Assembly: GCA_023664365.1 (NCBI GenBank)
Contig: JAMPFR010000001.1
Location: forward strand, 4,074-68,073
Length of the DNA stretch: 64,000 nt
From: Acetatifactor muris
GTDB lineage: Bacteria > Bacillota > Clostridia > Lachnospirales > Lachnospiraceae
Direction: 5' to 3'
Part shown: piece by piece, positions 1 through 7,317 of the stretch
Position numbering within the stretch: position 1 is the first letter of the stretch
Layout of the letters: every line of letters starts with the position of its first letter
The notes under the pieces: generated by a model
What the model was told of the DNA's origin: nothing
The model's input: the letters and a program-made list of their open reading frames with translations, nothing else
The model's database searches: none
Made by a program: the position numbers and the translations under genes

Positions 1-17
1 GAAAACGGGGAGCGGAG

Positions 18-1646
18 ATGCAGGAAGCGGAGGATATAAAAGTGGACAAAAAAAGAAGCATTCTGGGAAATAAAATATATCTGTATCTGACGGAGTTTTT
101 TGCCGGAATGTCCGTCATGGCGGTGGAGCTGGGAGCCAGCAGGCTTCTGGCGCCGTATTTCAGCTCTTCGCAAATTGTATGGACTATCATTATCGGAACC
201 ATCATGATTGCCATGGCCCTTGGGAATGTGTGGGGAGGCAGAAGCGCGGACAAGAATCCGAATCCGGACAGGCTGTACGGCAGGATTCTGATTGCGGCCA
301 TATGGATTGCCGCCATACCCGTGTTTGGAAAATATATTATTGTGGGGATTTCAGGGCTGCTGATTATTACCGTCAGCAATCAGTTTCTGATTATAGCAGC
401 CTTCATCAGCTGTATGGTTCTATTTGTGTTTCCTCTGTTCCTGCTGGGGACGGTGACGCCCTCTCTGGCAAAATATGCGGTGGGGAATCTGGAGGAGAGC
501 GGTAAGACCATTGGCACACTGGGGGCTTTTAACACCATAGGAAGCATCATCGGAACCTTTGTGCCCACCTTTATTTCCATACCTGCGGTGGGAACCTCCG
601 TCACCTTCCTGATTTTTGCGGCCATCCTGCTGGCGCTGGCCCTGATCTATTTTATCTGCGAGAAGCGCAGGCCGCTGAAGGCGGCAGTCTCCGTGGTGCC
701 GGTGCTTCTCTGCAGTCTGTTCGGGCATTCCACAAGCTTTGCCTTCTGGGAGGAAGACCTTACCTATGAGGGCGAATCCATTTACAATTATCTGCAGGTC
801 AGCGACACACCCGTGAGCACCATTTTATCCACCAATGTGCTGTTCGGCGTCCAGTCCATAACCATGAAAGGAGATTCGCTGACGGGATTGTATTATGACT
901 ATGCACTGGCAGCGCCCTACATGACAGAGCAGACGAAAGGATTGGATATTCTGATACTGGGAATGGGCACGGGAACCTATGCCGGACAGTGCAGCCGCTA
1001 TCTGGAGGAAGCAAAAGTGGAGGGCGTGGAGATTGACAGCAGGATTACGGAGCTGGCACATCGGTATTTCGGTCTTTCGGAGGATGTGAAGGTAACCACC
1101 TACGACGGCAGGGCTTATCTGCAGGCAGTGGAGGAAAAATATGATGTGATTATGGTGGACGCCTATCAGGACATTACCATTCCCTTCCAGATGTCTACGG
1201 TGGAATTTTTTACGCTGGTAAGGGAACATTTGAAAGAAAACGGGGTCATGGTGGTAAATATGAATATGCACTCTTCCGAGAATCTGGAGGGGGACATTAA
1301 TGTCTATCTTGCGGATACCATATCAAAAGTGTTTCCGGAGGTGTATACGGCGGATGTGCCTTATTGTACCAACAGAGAGCTTTTTGCCTCCATGAATCCG
1401 GCAATGCTTGAAAACCTCCGGGCAAACACGGTTGCGGAGGAGAACGGGGAACTGCGGGAGCTGCTGGAAGAGATTATGCCGGGGCTTGCAGCTTATGAGG
1501 CGGGGGAAAATATCCTCACCGATGACAGAGCGCCGGTGGAGCTGCTGGGAATGCAGATGATTGACAGCATAATTAACGACGAGATTGGATATTATAAGAG
1601 AATCTTCCGGGAGCAGGGAATTGCCGGACTGTTGCATTCTCTGTAA
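18..1646 (+). CDS. Membrane-anchored spermidine synthase-like protein
   Basis: A 542-residue protein with two parts. Residues about 20-215 hold a series of hydrophobic membrane segments. Residues about 305-430 form a Rossmann methyltransferase/spermidine-synthase-like domain with the nucleotide-binding loop LGMGTGT (314-320), the acidic strand EGVEID (335-340), YDGRAYL (362-368) and MVDAY (379-383). Fused membrane plus spermidine-synthase-like proteins are common in bacteria; most have no proven aminopropyl transfer activity, so the substrate is open. The ATG at 18 follows a GGGAGCGG ribosome site. The next gene, a CapA-type lipoprotein, starts 20 bases after the stop, so the two are probably co-transcribed. 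Any genes further upstream lie outside the window. Confidence 0.8.
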   Translation: MQEAEDIKVDKKRSILGNKIYLYLTEFFAGMSVMAVELGASRLLAPYFSSSQIVWTIIIGTIMIAMALGNVWGGRSADKNPNPDRLYGRILIAAIWIAAIPVFGKYIIVGISGLLIITVSNQFLIIAAFISCMVLFVFPLFLLGTVTPSLAKYAVGNLEESGKTIGTLGAFNTIGSIIGTFVPTFISIPAVGTSVTFLIFAAILLALALIYFICEKRRPLKAAVSVVPVLLCSLFGHSTSFAFWEEDLTYEGESIYNYLQVSDTPVSTILSTNVLFGVQSITMKGDSLTGLYYDYALAAPYMTEQTKGLDILILGMGTGTYAGQCSRYLEEAKVEGVEIDSRITELAHRYFGLSEDVKVTTYDGRAYLQAVEEKYDVIMVDAYQDITIPFQMSTVEFFTLVREHLKENGVMVVNMNMHSSENLEGDINVYLADTISKVFPEVYTADVPYCTNRELFASMNPAMLENLRANTVAEENGELRELLEEIMPGLAAYEAGENILTDDRAPVELLGMQMIDSIINDEIGYYKRIFREQGIAGLLHSL

Positions 1647-1666
1647 GCGGATGAGGGATATCGGGT

Positions 1667-3001
1667 ATGCGAAAGTGGTTATGGAAGTATGGTGTGCCGC
1701 TTGTCTGCAGCATTTTGCTGGCAGGCTGCGGAAGCCCTGAAAATCAGGTGGCTGCCGGGCCGGAGAGCCGGGGCGAAAGCAGCCCGAATGCGGCGGAGAG
1801 AACGGAAAATCGGGGTGAAAGCAGCTCTGATGCGGCGGAGAGAACGGAAAATCGGGACGAAAGCAGCCCTGATGCGGCGGAGATAGCGGAGAGCCGGGAC
1901 GAAAGCAGTACAGCCGGGGCGGAGGTAACGAATGCGGAGACAGAAGCGCAGGAAGAAGGTACGGATCCGGCCGGGACGCCTGGTGAACCGTCGGAAACAG
2001 CGGATTTGCCGGAACCTGCAGAGCCGCAGCCGTCCTTCGATTTTGAGTTTACGATTTGCTTTGCCGGAGATATTAATCTGGATGAGAACAGTGCCACCAC
2101 ACTGTTCATGGACAGTCAGGAGAACGGCATTTATGACTGCATTTCTCCGGAACTGATAGAATACATGAACAATGCGGATATTATGTGCCTGAACAATGAG
2201 TTTACCTACAGCACGGGCGGAGCGCCCCTGGAGGGTAAGGCATACACCTTCCGGGCAGCCCCGGAGAGAGTGGAGGTGCTGCACCAGCTGGGGGTGGATG
2301 CGGTGACTCTTGCCAACAATCATGTCTATGACTATGGGAAAGAGGCGCTGCTGGACACCTTTGCAACGCTGGAGGCGGCGGAAATCCCATACTTTGGAGC
2401 GGGAAGGAACCTGGAGCAGGCAATGTCGCCTCTCTATATAGAGGTGGACGGCAAAACAGTGGCCTTTGTCGGGGCGTCCAGGGCGGAAAAATATAAAATG
2501 ACGCCCCAGGCCACGGAAACGGAGCCCGGAATCCTGCGGTGCTATGATACCTCAGCTTACAGGGAGGCCATCGCGGAGGCTAAAGCCAATGCAGATTTCT
2601 GTATTGCTTTTGTACACTGGGGGACGGAATACAGTTACGATCTGGAGCAGGTGCAGCTGGATACGGGAAAGGAGTATCTGGACGCCGGGGCGGACGCGGT
2701 GATCGGAGCCCATTCCCATTGTCTGCAGGGCCTGGAATATTATGACGGGAAGCCCGTTATTTACAGTCTGGGCAACTACTGGTTCAACAAAAAGACACTG
2801 GATACCATGCTGGTACAGCTGCATTTCTCCGGAAATGAAGAAGGCAGCAGTCTGCAGGTGGAAATTATTCCCGCCGTACAGTCCGGCTGCCGGACAACCT
2901 ATGCGGCGGAGGAAGAAGAGCGGCGCCGCATATTTGACTTTCTGGAAAGTATTTCAGTCAATGTTGAAATTACGGACCAGGGGATTGTATGTCCGTTTTA
3001 A
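1667..3001 (+). CDS. CapA-family (PGA_cap) metallophosphatase-like lipoprotein
   Basis: A 444-residue exported lipoprotein: the lipobox LLAGC gives lipidated Cys21. It is followed by a charged low-complexity linker (residues 33-88) made of four 14-residue repeats, and by a CapA domain from about residue 128. Family motifs seen are FAGDINLDE (132-140), NNEFTYS, LANNHVYDYG and GAHSHCLQG, which carry the metal-binding Asn and His residues of this calcineurin-like fold. Family members are linked to poly-gamma-glutamate capsule synthesis, but many stand-alone Clostridial copies such as this one have no capBC neighbours, and none is visible here. The function is therefore probably cell-wall associated but unproven. 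The stop codon lies inside the rubrerythrin promoter region. Confidence 0.85.
   Translation: MRKWLWKYGVPLVCSILLAGCGSPENQVAAGPESRGESSPNAAERTENRGESSSDAAERTENRDESSPDAAEIAESRDESSTAGAEVTNAETEAQEEGTDPAGTPGEPSETADLPEPAEPQPSFDFEFTICFAGDINLDENSATTLFMDSQENGIYDCISPELIEYMNNADIMCLNNEFTYSTGGAPLEGKAYTFRAAPERVEVLHQLGVDAVTLANNHVYDYGKEALLDTFATLEAAEIPYFGAGRNLEQAMSPLYIEVDGKTVAFVGASRAEKYKMTPQATETEPGILRCYDTSAYREAIAEAKANADFCIAFVHWGTEYSYDLEQVQLDTGKEYLDAGADAVIGAHSHCLQGLEYYDGKPVIYSLGNYWFNKKTLDTMLVQLHFSGNEEGSSLQVEIIPAVQSGCRTTYAAEEEERRRIFDFLESISVNVEITDQGIVCPF
1763..1930 (+). repeat. Four tandem 42-bp coding repeats in the CapA linker
   Basis: Residues 33-88 of the CapA-type lipoprotein are four 14-residue units of the form E-S/N-R-G/D-E-S-S-x-x-A-A-E-x-x. 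The middle units are nearly identical in DNA, so copy number may vary by slippage. The repeat lies between the lipid anchor and the catalytic domain and would act as a hydrophilic spacer across the wall. Confidence 0.8.
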
Positions 3002-3013
3002 CGGACTTATAAA
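2985..3013 (+). promoter_or_regulatory. Rubrerythrin promoter with a palindrome filling the spacer
   Basis: The -35 candidate TTGTAT (2985-2990) and -10 candidate TATAAA (3008-3013) are 17 bases apart. The spacer is almost wholly occupied by the perfect palindrome GTCCGTTTTAACGGAC (2991-3006). It overlaps the stop codon of the CapA gene. The geometry fits a repressor operator controlling rubrerythrin; the regulator is unknown, and the motif does not resemble a PerR box. It could alternatively act as a short terminator hairpin for the upstream gene. Confidence 0.5.
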
Positions 3014-3063
3014 AACGTGCTCTATTTAAAAAAATATAGAAAAACACACAGGAGGAAGCGAAC

Positions 3064-3600
3064 ATGAACAAGTACGAGGGAACACAGACGGAGAAGAATC
3101 TGGAGGCGGCTTTTGCCGGGGAGTCTCAGGCGAGAAATAAGTACACTTACTTTTCGTCGGTGGCAAAGAAGGAGGGCTATGAACAGATTGCCGCAATTTT
3201 CCTGAAGACGGCCGACAATGAAAAGGAACACGCAAAGATGTGGTTTAAGGAGCTTCAGGGAATCGGCAGCACCACGGATAATTTAAAGGCGGCGGCAGAG
3301 GGAGAAAACCACGAGTGGACAGACATGTATGCGGGCTTTGCAGAGACAGCGGAGAAGGAGGGCTTTCCGGAGCTGGCTGAGAAATTCCGTCAGGTGGCTG
3401 CCATCGAGAAGCACCATGAGGAGAGATACCGTGCGCTGCTGAAAAATATCGAGATGGCAGAGGTATTTGCAAAAAGTGAGGTAAAGGTGTGGGAGTGCCG
3501 TAACTGCGGCCATATTGTAGTGGGAACGCAGGCTCCGGAGGTATGCCCGGTGTGTAACCATCCCCAGAGCTATTTTGAAGTGAGAGCGGAGAATTATTAA
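3064..3600 (+). CDS. rbr: Rubrerythrin
   Basis: A 178-residue cytoplasmic non-heme iron peroxidase that reduces hydrogen peroxide to water in anaerobes, using electrons from rubredoxin or NAD(P)H-linked reductases. The N-terminal ferritin-like four-helix domain carries expected di-iron ligands (E20, E53, H56, E94, E97, E115, H118). The C-terminal rubredoxin-like domain has two CxxC knuckles (C145/C148 and C161/C164) for the mononuclear iron. The length is typical. The ribosome site AGGAGG sits just before the ATG. The asparaginase TTG start lies one base after this stop, so the two genes form an operon. Confidence 0.96.
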   Translation: MNKYEGTQTEKNLEAAFAGESQARNKYTYFSSVAKKEGYEQIAAIFLKTADNEKEHAKMWFKELQGIGSTTDNLKAAAEGENHEWTDMYAGFAETAEKEGFPELAEKFRQVAAIEKHHEERYRALLKNIEMAEVFAKSEVKVWECRNCGHIVVGTQAPEVCPVCNHPQSYFEVRAENY

Positions 3601-3601
3601 G

Positions 3602-4633
3602 TTGAGAAAGATTTTATTGATTGCCACCGGAGGCACTATTGCCTCCGGGTATACGGAAGAAGGCCTTGCGCCTGCGTTCAGCGCGTCTGAACTGTTGGAA
3701 TATGTGGAGGAGCACAGGGAGTTCTGCCGGGTGGAGGTACTGCAGCCCTTTAATTTGGACAGCACGAACATCTGCGGAAAGCACTGGCTGGAGCTTGAAG
3801 GTGTGATTGAAAGGAATTACGGGGCCTATGACGGCTTTGTGATCTGCCACGGAACGGACACGATGGCCTTTACCGCGGCGGCGTTGTCCTATCTGGTTCA
3901 GAACAGCCCGAAGCCCGTTGTAATAACAGGTTCCCAGAAGCCGATTAATCTGCCGGTGACAGATGCCAGGACCAATTTATTGGACAGCCTGCGGTTTGCC
4001 TCCGACCCCAAAGCCCATGGCGTCAGCATTGTCTTCGGGGGCAATGTGATTGCGGGCACCAGGGCAAAGAAGGAGCGTTCCAAAAGCTATAATGCCTTTT
4101 CCAGCATCAATTACCCTTCTGTGGCGGTCATACGGGACGGCAGGATTGTATTTTATATTGACGATAAGGAAAAGATAGAGGGAGAAGTCCGTTTTTATCA
4201 TGGGCTGAACGAGCGGGTGCTGCTTTTAAAGCTGGTGCCGGGTATGGACGGCAGCATTTTAAACAGACTTTTCCCGTATTATGACGGCGTCATTATAGAG
4301 GCCTTCGGTGTGGGAGGATTTCCGGAGTACGGGGAAGTCCCCTTTTATCCGGAGATTCGGCGCTGGACGGATGGGGGCAAGATTGTCATGCTGGCAACCC
4401 AGGTGACCCACGAGGGAAGCGATATGGAGGTGTATCAGGTGGGCAGGGCCATTAAGGAGGACTTTCATCTGATGGAAGCTTATGACATGACGCTGGAGGC
4501 CACGGTGACAAAGACCATGTGGGCCATGGGAATCACCACGGATCCGGAGCGGTTCCGCCGGCTGTTTTATGGGACAGTGAACCATGACATTCTGCTGACG
4601 CCGGAGAGTTCTCCGCAGAAACGAAAGGAATAA
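3602..4633 (+). CDS. L-asparaginase (type I)
   Basis: A 343-residue asparaginase that hydrolyses L-asparagine to aspartate and ammonia. The N-terminal signature ATGGTIASG places the nucleophile at Thr12. The second signature HGTDTMAFTA (83-92) supplies the Thr-Asp pair of the catalytic triad. There is no signal peptide, so this is the cytoplasmic type I form. Translation starts at TTG 3602 with GGAGA nine bases upstream, directly after the rubrerythrin stop, suggesting translational coupling. Nothing explains the pairing with rubrerythrin beyond co-transcription. Confidence 0.93.
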   Translation: MRKILLIATGGTIASGYTEEGLAPAFSASELLEYVEEHREFCRVEVLQPFNLDSTNICGKHWLELEGVIERNYGAYDGFVICHGTDTMAFTAAALSYLVQNSPKPVVITGSQKPINLPVTDARTNLLDSLRFASDPKAHGVSIVFGGNVIAGTRAKKERSKSYNAFSSINYPSVAVIRDGRIVFYIDDKEKIEGEVRFYHGLNERVLLLKLVPGMDGSILNRLFPYYDGVIIEAFGVGGFPEYGEVPFYPEIRRWTDGGKIVMLATQVTHEGSDMEVYQVGRAIKEDFHLMEAYDMTLEATVTKTMWAMGITTDPERFRRLFYGTVNHDILLTPESSPQKRKE

Positions 4634-4758
4634 GCGGGAAACTGCAAAGAGAGCGGGCAGGGAAGACGGGGAAAACGAAAACGGAAAGAAACAGAAACAG
4701 GAAAACAACAGAAACAGAAAAACAACGAAAACAGGAAATCGGAAAGGCGGATGAAATT
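4634..4758 (+). other. T-depleted, purine-rich spacer before thioredoxin
   Basis: Between the asparaginase stop and the thioredoxin start the plus strand is almost all A and G with some C. It has very few T residues and repeats short units such as GAAACAG and AAAACAAC. It would give an unstructured mRNA leader. No ORF, promoter or hairpin was recognised in it, so thioredoxin is probably read from the upstream genes. Confidence 0.5.
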
Positions 4759-5070
4759 ATGGTAACAAAAATTCAAAACAACGACATATCGGAAGTGGAA
4801 AAGAGCGGACTGGCAGTGGTGGATTTCTCTGCCACCTGGTGCGGGCCCTGCAAGATGCTGGCGCCGATATTCCATGAGCTTGCGGAGGAGATGGAGGGCA
4901 TAGCCTTCTTTAACGCCGACGTGGACGAGAACGGGGAACTGGCTGAAAAGTACGGTATTCAGGGCGTTCCTACGGTGCTTGTGTTTAAGGAGGGCGCCCA
5001 GGAGGACAGGAGCGTGGGCTTCCAGCCCAAGGATAAGCTGCGCCAGTTTATTGAGGCCCACAGGAATTAA
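4759..5070 (+). CDS. trxA: Thioredoxin
   Basis: A 103-residue single-domain thioredoxin with the active-site motif WCGPC (27-31) and the cis-proline segment GIQGVPTVL. It reduces disulfides in the cytoplasm using thioredoxin reductase, which is not in this window. The length is the standard length for the family. A ribosome site GGAAAGGCGG precedes the ATG. It lies third after rubrerythrin and asparaginase, consistent with a redox and stress cluster. Confidence 0.95.
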   Translation: MVTKIQNNDISEVEKSGLAVVDFSATWCGPCKMLAPIFHELAEEMEGIAFFNADVDENGELAEKYGIQGVPTVLVFKEGAQEDRSVGFQPKDKLRQFIEAHRN

Positions 5071-5110
5071 GGGGAAAAATTAAAATTTGTTTAAGATTTC
5101 CGGGGCTTGA

Positions 5111-5139
5111 TTGAAGTCCGAATACAGGTATGGTAAAAT
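5111..5139 (+). promoter_or_regulatory. Promoter of the motor-kinase operon
   Basis: TTGAAG (5111-5116), a 17-base spacer and TAAAAT (5134-5139) fit a housekeeping sigma promoter. About 95 bases of leader follow before the ATG at 5242. The leader includes the palindrome GTGTATACAC near 5205. No promoter-like sequence was noticed inside the four-gene operon downstream. Confidence 0.5.
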
Positions 5140-5241
5140 GCACTCTGATATGATAAATTGAATGCAACAGATGAGAGGCCCGATGGCGTGCATACTGTGG
5201 ACGTGTATACACTGTTTCCTTAACGGGCAGGAGGAGTACCA

Positions 5242-6393
5242 ATGAAAAGTAAACTGCATTTTTTACTGTTTCCGCTTTATGTCGTCGTGGTTTTTTTTGT
5301 ATTGTATGTGAACGGCGTGTTCACGGGCCAGATCGGCTCTCTTGAGAATCTTGCCATTAATATCGGGTTTCTGGCGGTAATCGGAGTGCTGTTCCTGATT
5401 TCCATGCTCAGTTTTAACAGACTGAATCACTGCACGGACGAGCTGATGGAGGTGGCCCTGCAGATTCAGAAGGATTATCAGGAGGCAGGCGGCAAGAACC
5501 TCTGGAACAGCTATCGGGATCGGAAGGAGGTTTTCTTTGAAAAGCCTCTGGCTGATGCTTTCCGCAGATACAGACTGAGGATGCGCAGAGCTGCAGCAGG
5601 CAACGGTTATGCCGGCGCCTGCGGGCTGGAGGAGTACATCAATGAGGATTTGCTGGACAGAGTAGGCAAGTCCCACTTTAATTCCGGCATGTCAGGGACG
5701 ATGACGGGGCTGGGAATTCTGGGAACGTTTCTGGGGCTGGCGCTGGGCCTTGGATCCTTTCAGGGGGATGATATCTATACTATCTCAGATAATGTAGGCC
5801 CTTTGCTGATGGGTATGAAGGTAGCCTTTCATACGTCCGTGTACGGTATCTTTTTCTCTCTGGTATTTAACTTTATCTATCGCGCCGTTATGGCGGACGC
5901 CTATGAAAAACTGGGACTTTTTCTGGACGTGTTCCGCCAGTGTGTGCAGCCTGCCGCGGCGGATGGCGGGAGCGATACGGCCATGCTGGTATATCAGGCA
6001 AATATTGCAAACTCCGTGAAACATCTTCTGGAGCTTGCCCGGGGAGAAAGCAAAGAGCAGGCGGCGGGAGTGGAGCGCATTGTAAATCAGTTTGTGGAAC
6101 AGATGAATGCCTCCCTGGGAGCGAATTTCCAGAAGCTGGGCCTGGTTGTGAATGATGCGGCAAAGGCCCAGACCGGCAATGCGGAGCTTTGCAGGGAACT
6201 GATAGAGTCGGTGAACGGCATGGCGGAAGCAAACCGGGATATGCTGAGAGATCTGGAGCAGTTGTTTGAACAGCAGAAAGCGCTTCAGGAGGAGCTGGAG
6301 GCGCAGAAGGAACAGTTGTCCGCGGCCTGCGGGGAAATCGGCAGCCAGCTGTATACCTTCGGACAGATGAGGAAGCAGTATGAGAAACAATAG
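5242..6393 (+). CDS. MotA/TolQ/ExbB (ZorA-like) proton-channel subunit
   Basis: A 383-residue inner-membrane protein with four predicted membrane segments (about 5-24, 36-57, 150-171 and 188-215) and a cytoplasmic loop of about 90 residues between the pairs. TM3 carries GLGILGTFLGLALGL, the glycine-rich core typical of MotA, ExbB and ZorA channels. The last 165 residues are a helical cytoplasmic tail ending in a coiled coil. The topology with a C-terminal tail resembles ZorA more than flagellar MotA. The next gene is a MotB-like partner overlapping by 14 bases, and a hybrid kinase and response regulator follow. No flagellar genes are nearby. It is inferred to be a proton-driven stator whose output may be linked to signalling; its role is unknown. 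Confidence 0.85.
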   Translation: MKSKLHFLLFPLYVVVVFFVLYVNGVFTGQIGSLENLAINIGFLAVIGVLFLISMLSFNRLNHCTDELMEVALQIQKDYQEAGGKNLWNSYRDRKEVFFEKPLADAFRRYRLRMRRAAAGNGYAGACGLEEYINEDLLDRVGKSHFNSGMSGTMTGLGILGTFLGLALGLGSFQGDDIYTISDNVGPLLMGMKVAFHTSVYGIFFSLVFNFIYRAVMADAYEKLGLFLDVFRQCVQPAAADGGSDTAMLVYQANIANSVKHLLELARGESKEQAAGVERIVNQFVEQMNASLGANFQKLGLVVNDAAKAQTGNAELCRELIESVNGMAEANRDMLRDLEQLFEQQKALQEELEAQKEQLSAACGEIGSQLYTFGQMRKQYEKQ

Positions 6394-7309
6394 AAGGAAC
6401 CGGGAAGCATTTTCAGAGCACAGCTACTGGCAGTCCTATTCTGACATGATGGCGGCGCTGCTGTTGGTCTTTATTCTGATAATAGCAATTACCCTTGCCA
6501 TTTATAAACAGAAAACCACGGATCTGGAGACTACAAGGCAGGAGCTTTCTCTGGCCCAGGCGGATCTGGAGGACTTCAGGGCAGCCATTGAAAAGACAAA
6601 TCAGGAACTGGCGTCGTCGCTGGCGGAGCTTCAGACGGCCTATGAGGAAGCGGCGCTGACCCGGCAGGAGTTAAACGACGCCTATCTGGAAATAGAAAAT
6701 GCCCAGAAGGAACTGGCAGCTACCAAGAGCGAACTGCAGGATATTGTGGGAATCCGCACGGATATTATCGGAGCCCTGCAGGGAGCCTTTGACAATACGG
6801 GCATGAAGGTGGACGCCCAGACCGGTTCCATTACGTTCTCCTCGGATGTGCTGTTCCAGTTTGGCAGCTATGCGCTGACTGAGGAAAGCGAAGCGGTACT
6901 GCAGGAGATGATACCCAAGTATCTGGAGGTACTCCTTCAGGATCAGTATCGGGGGTATATTGCGGAAATTATCATTGAGGGACATACGGATACCCAGAGC
7001 AGCTATCAGACAAATATGGAGCTGTCCTGCAACCGGGCTAAGGCTGTGGCGGAATTCTGCCTGGATGATCGGAACGGCCTCAGTGAGGAGCAGATTCTGC
7101 GGCTCCAACAGCTGCTTACGGTGAATGGCCGTTCCTACAGTAATCCTGTCTATGTGAAGGACGGGGCGGGAAATCCTACCGCAGAGGTAGACATGGCGGC
7201 TTCCAGAAGGGTGGAAATCAAATTCCGTCTGAAGGAGGACGAGATGATTGAAAGGATCACGGGCGTACTGAACGAGCAGGAGGCTGCGGAAGGCGCAGGG
7301 CCGGAATAA
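6380..7309 (+). CDS. MotB/OmpA-domain (ZorB-like) stator subunit
   Basis: A 309-residue partner of the upstream channel protein. The single membrane helix (about 23-42) follows YSDMMAALLL, where Asp22 sits like the proton-carrying Asp of MotB and ZorB. A coiled coil spans about 44-122. An OmpA-like peptidoglycan-binding domain spans about 150-285, with EGHTDTQ (200-206) and N-x-x-L-S-x-x-R-A. It would anchor the stator to the wall. It overlaps the upstream gene by 14 bases, and the kinase gene begins 8 bases after its stop. Flagellar MotB is unlikely because no flagellar genes are adjacent. Confidence 0.87.
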   Translation: MRNNRRNREAFSEHSYWQSYSDMMAALLLVFILIIAITLAIYKQKTTDLETTRQELSLAQADLEDFRAAIEKTNQELASSLAELQTAYEEAALTRQELNDAYLEIENAQKELAATKSELQDIVGIRTDIIGALQGAFDNTGMKVDAQTGSITFSSDVLFQFGSYALTEESEAVLQEMIPKYLEVLLQDQYRGYIAEIIIEGHTDTQSSYQTNMELSCNRAKAVAEFCLDDRNGLSEEQILRLQQLLTVNGRSYSNPVYVKDGAGNPTAEVDMAASRRVEIKFRLKEDEMIERITGVLNEQEAAEGAGPE

Positions 7310-7317
7310 GGGAAATT

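Noticed and set aside
5242..7309. Calling the channel pair a Zorya defence system
   Set aside because: The two subunits resemble ZorA and ZorB, but no ZorC, ZorD or ZorE gene follows. A kinase and regulator take their place, so the name would claim too much.
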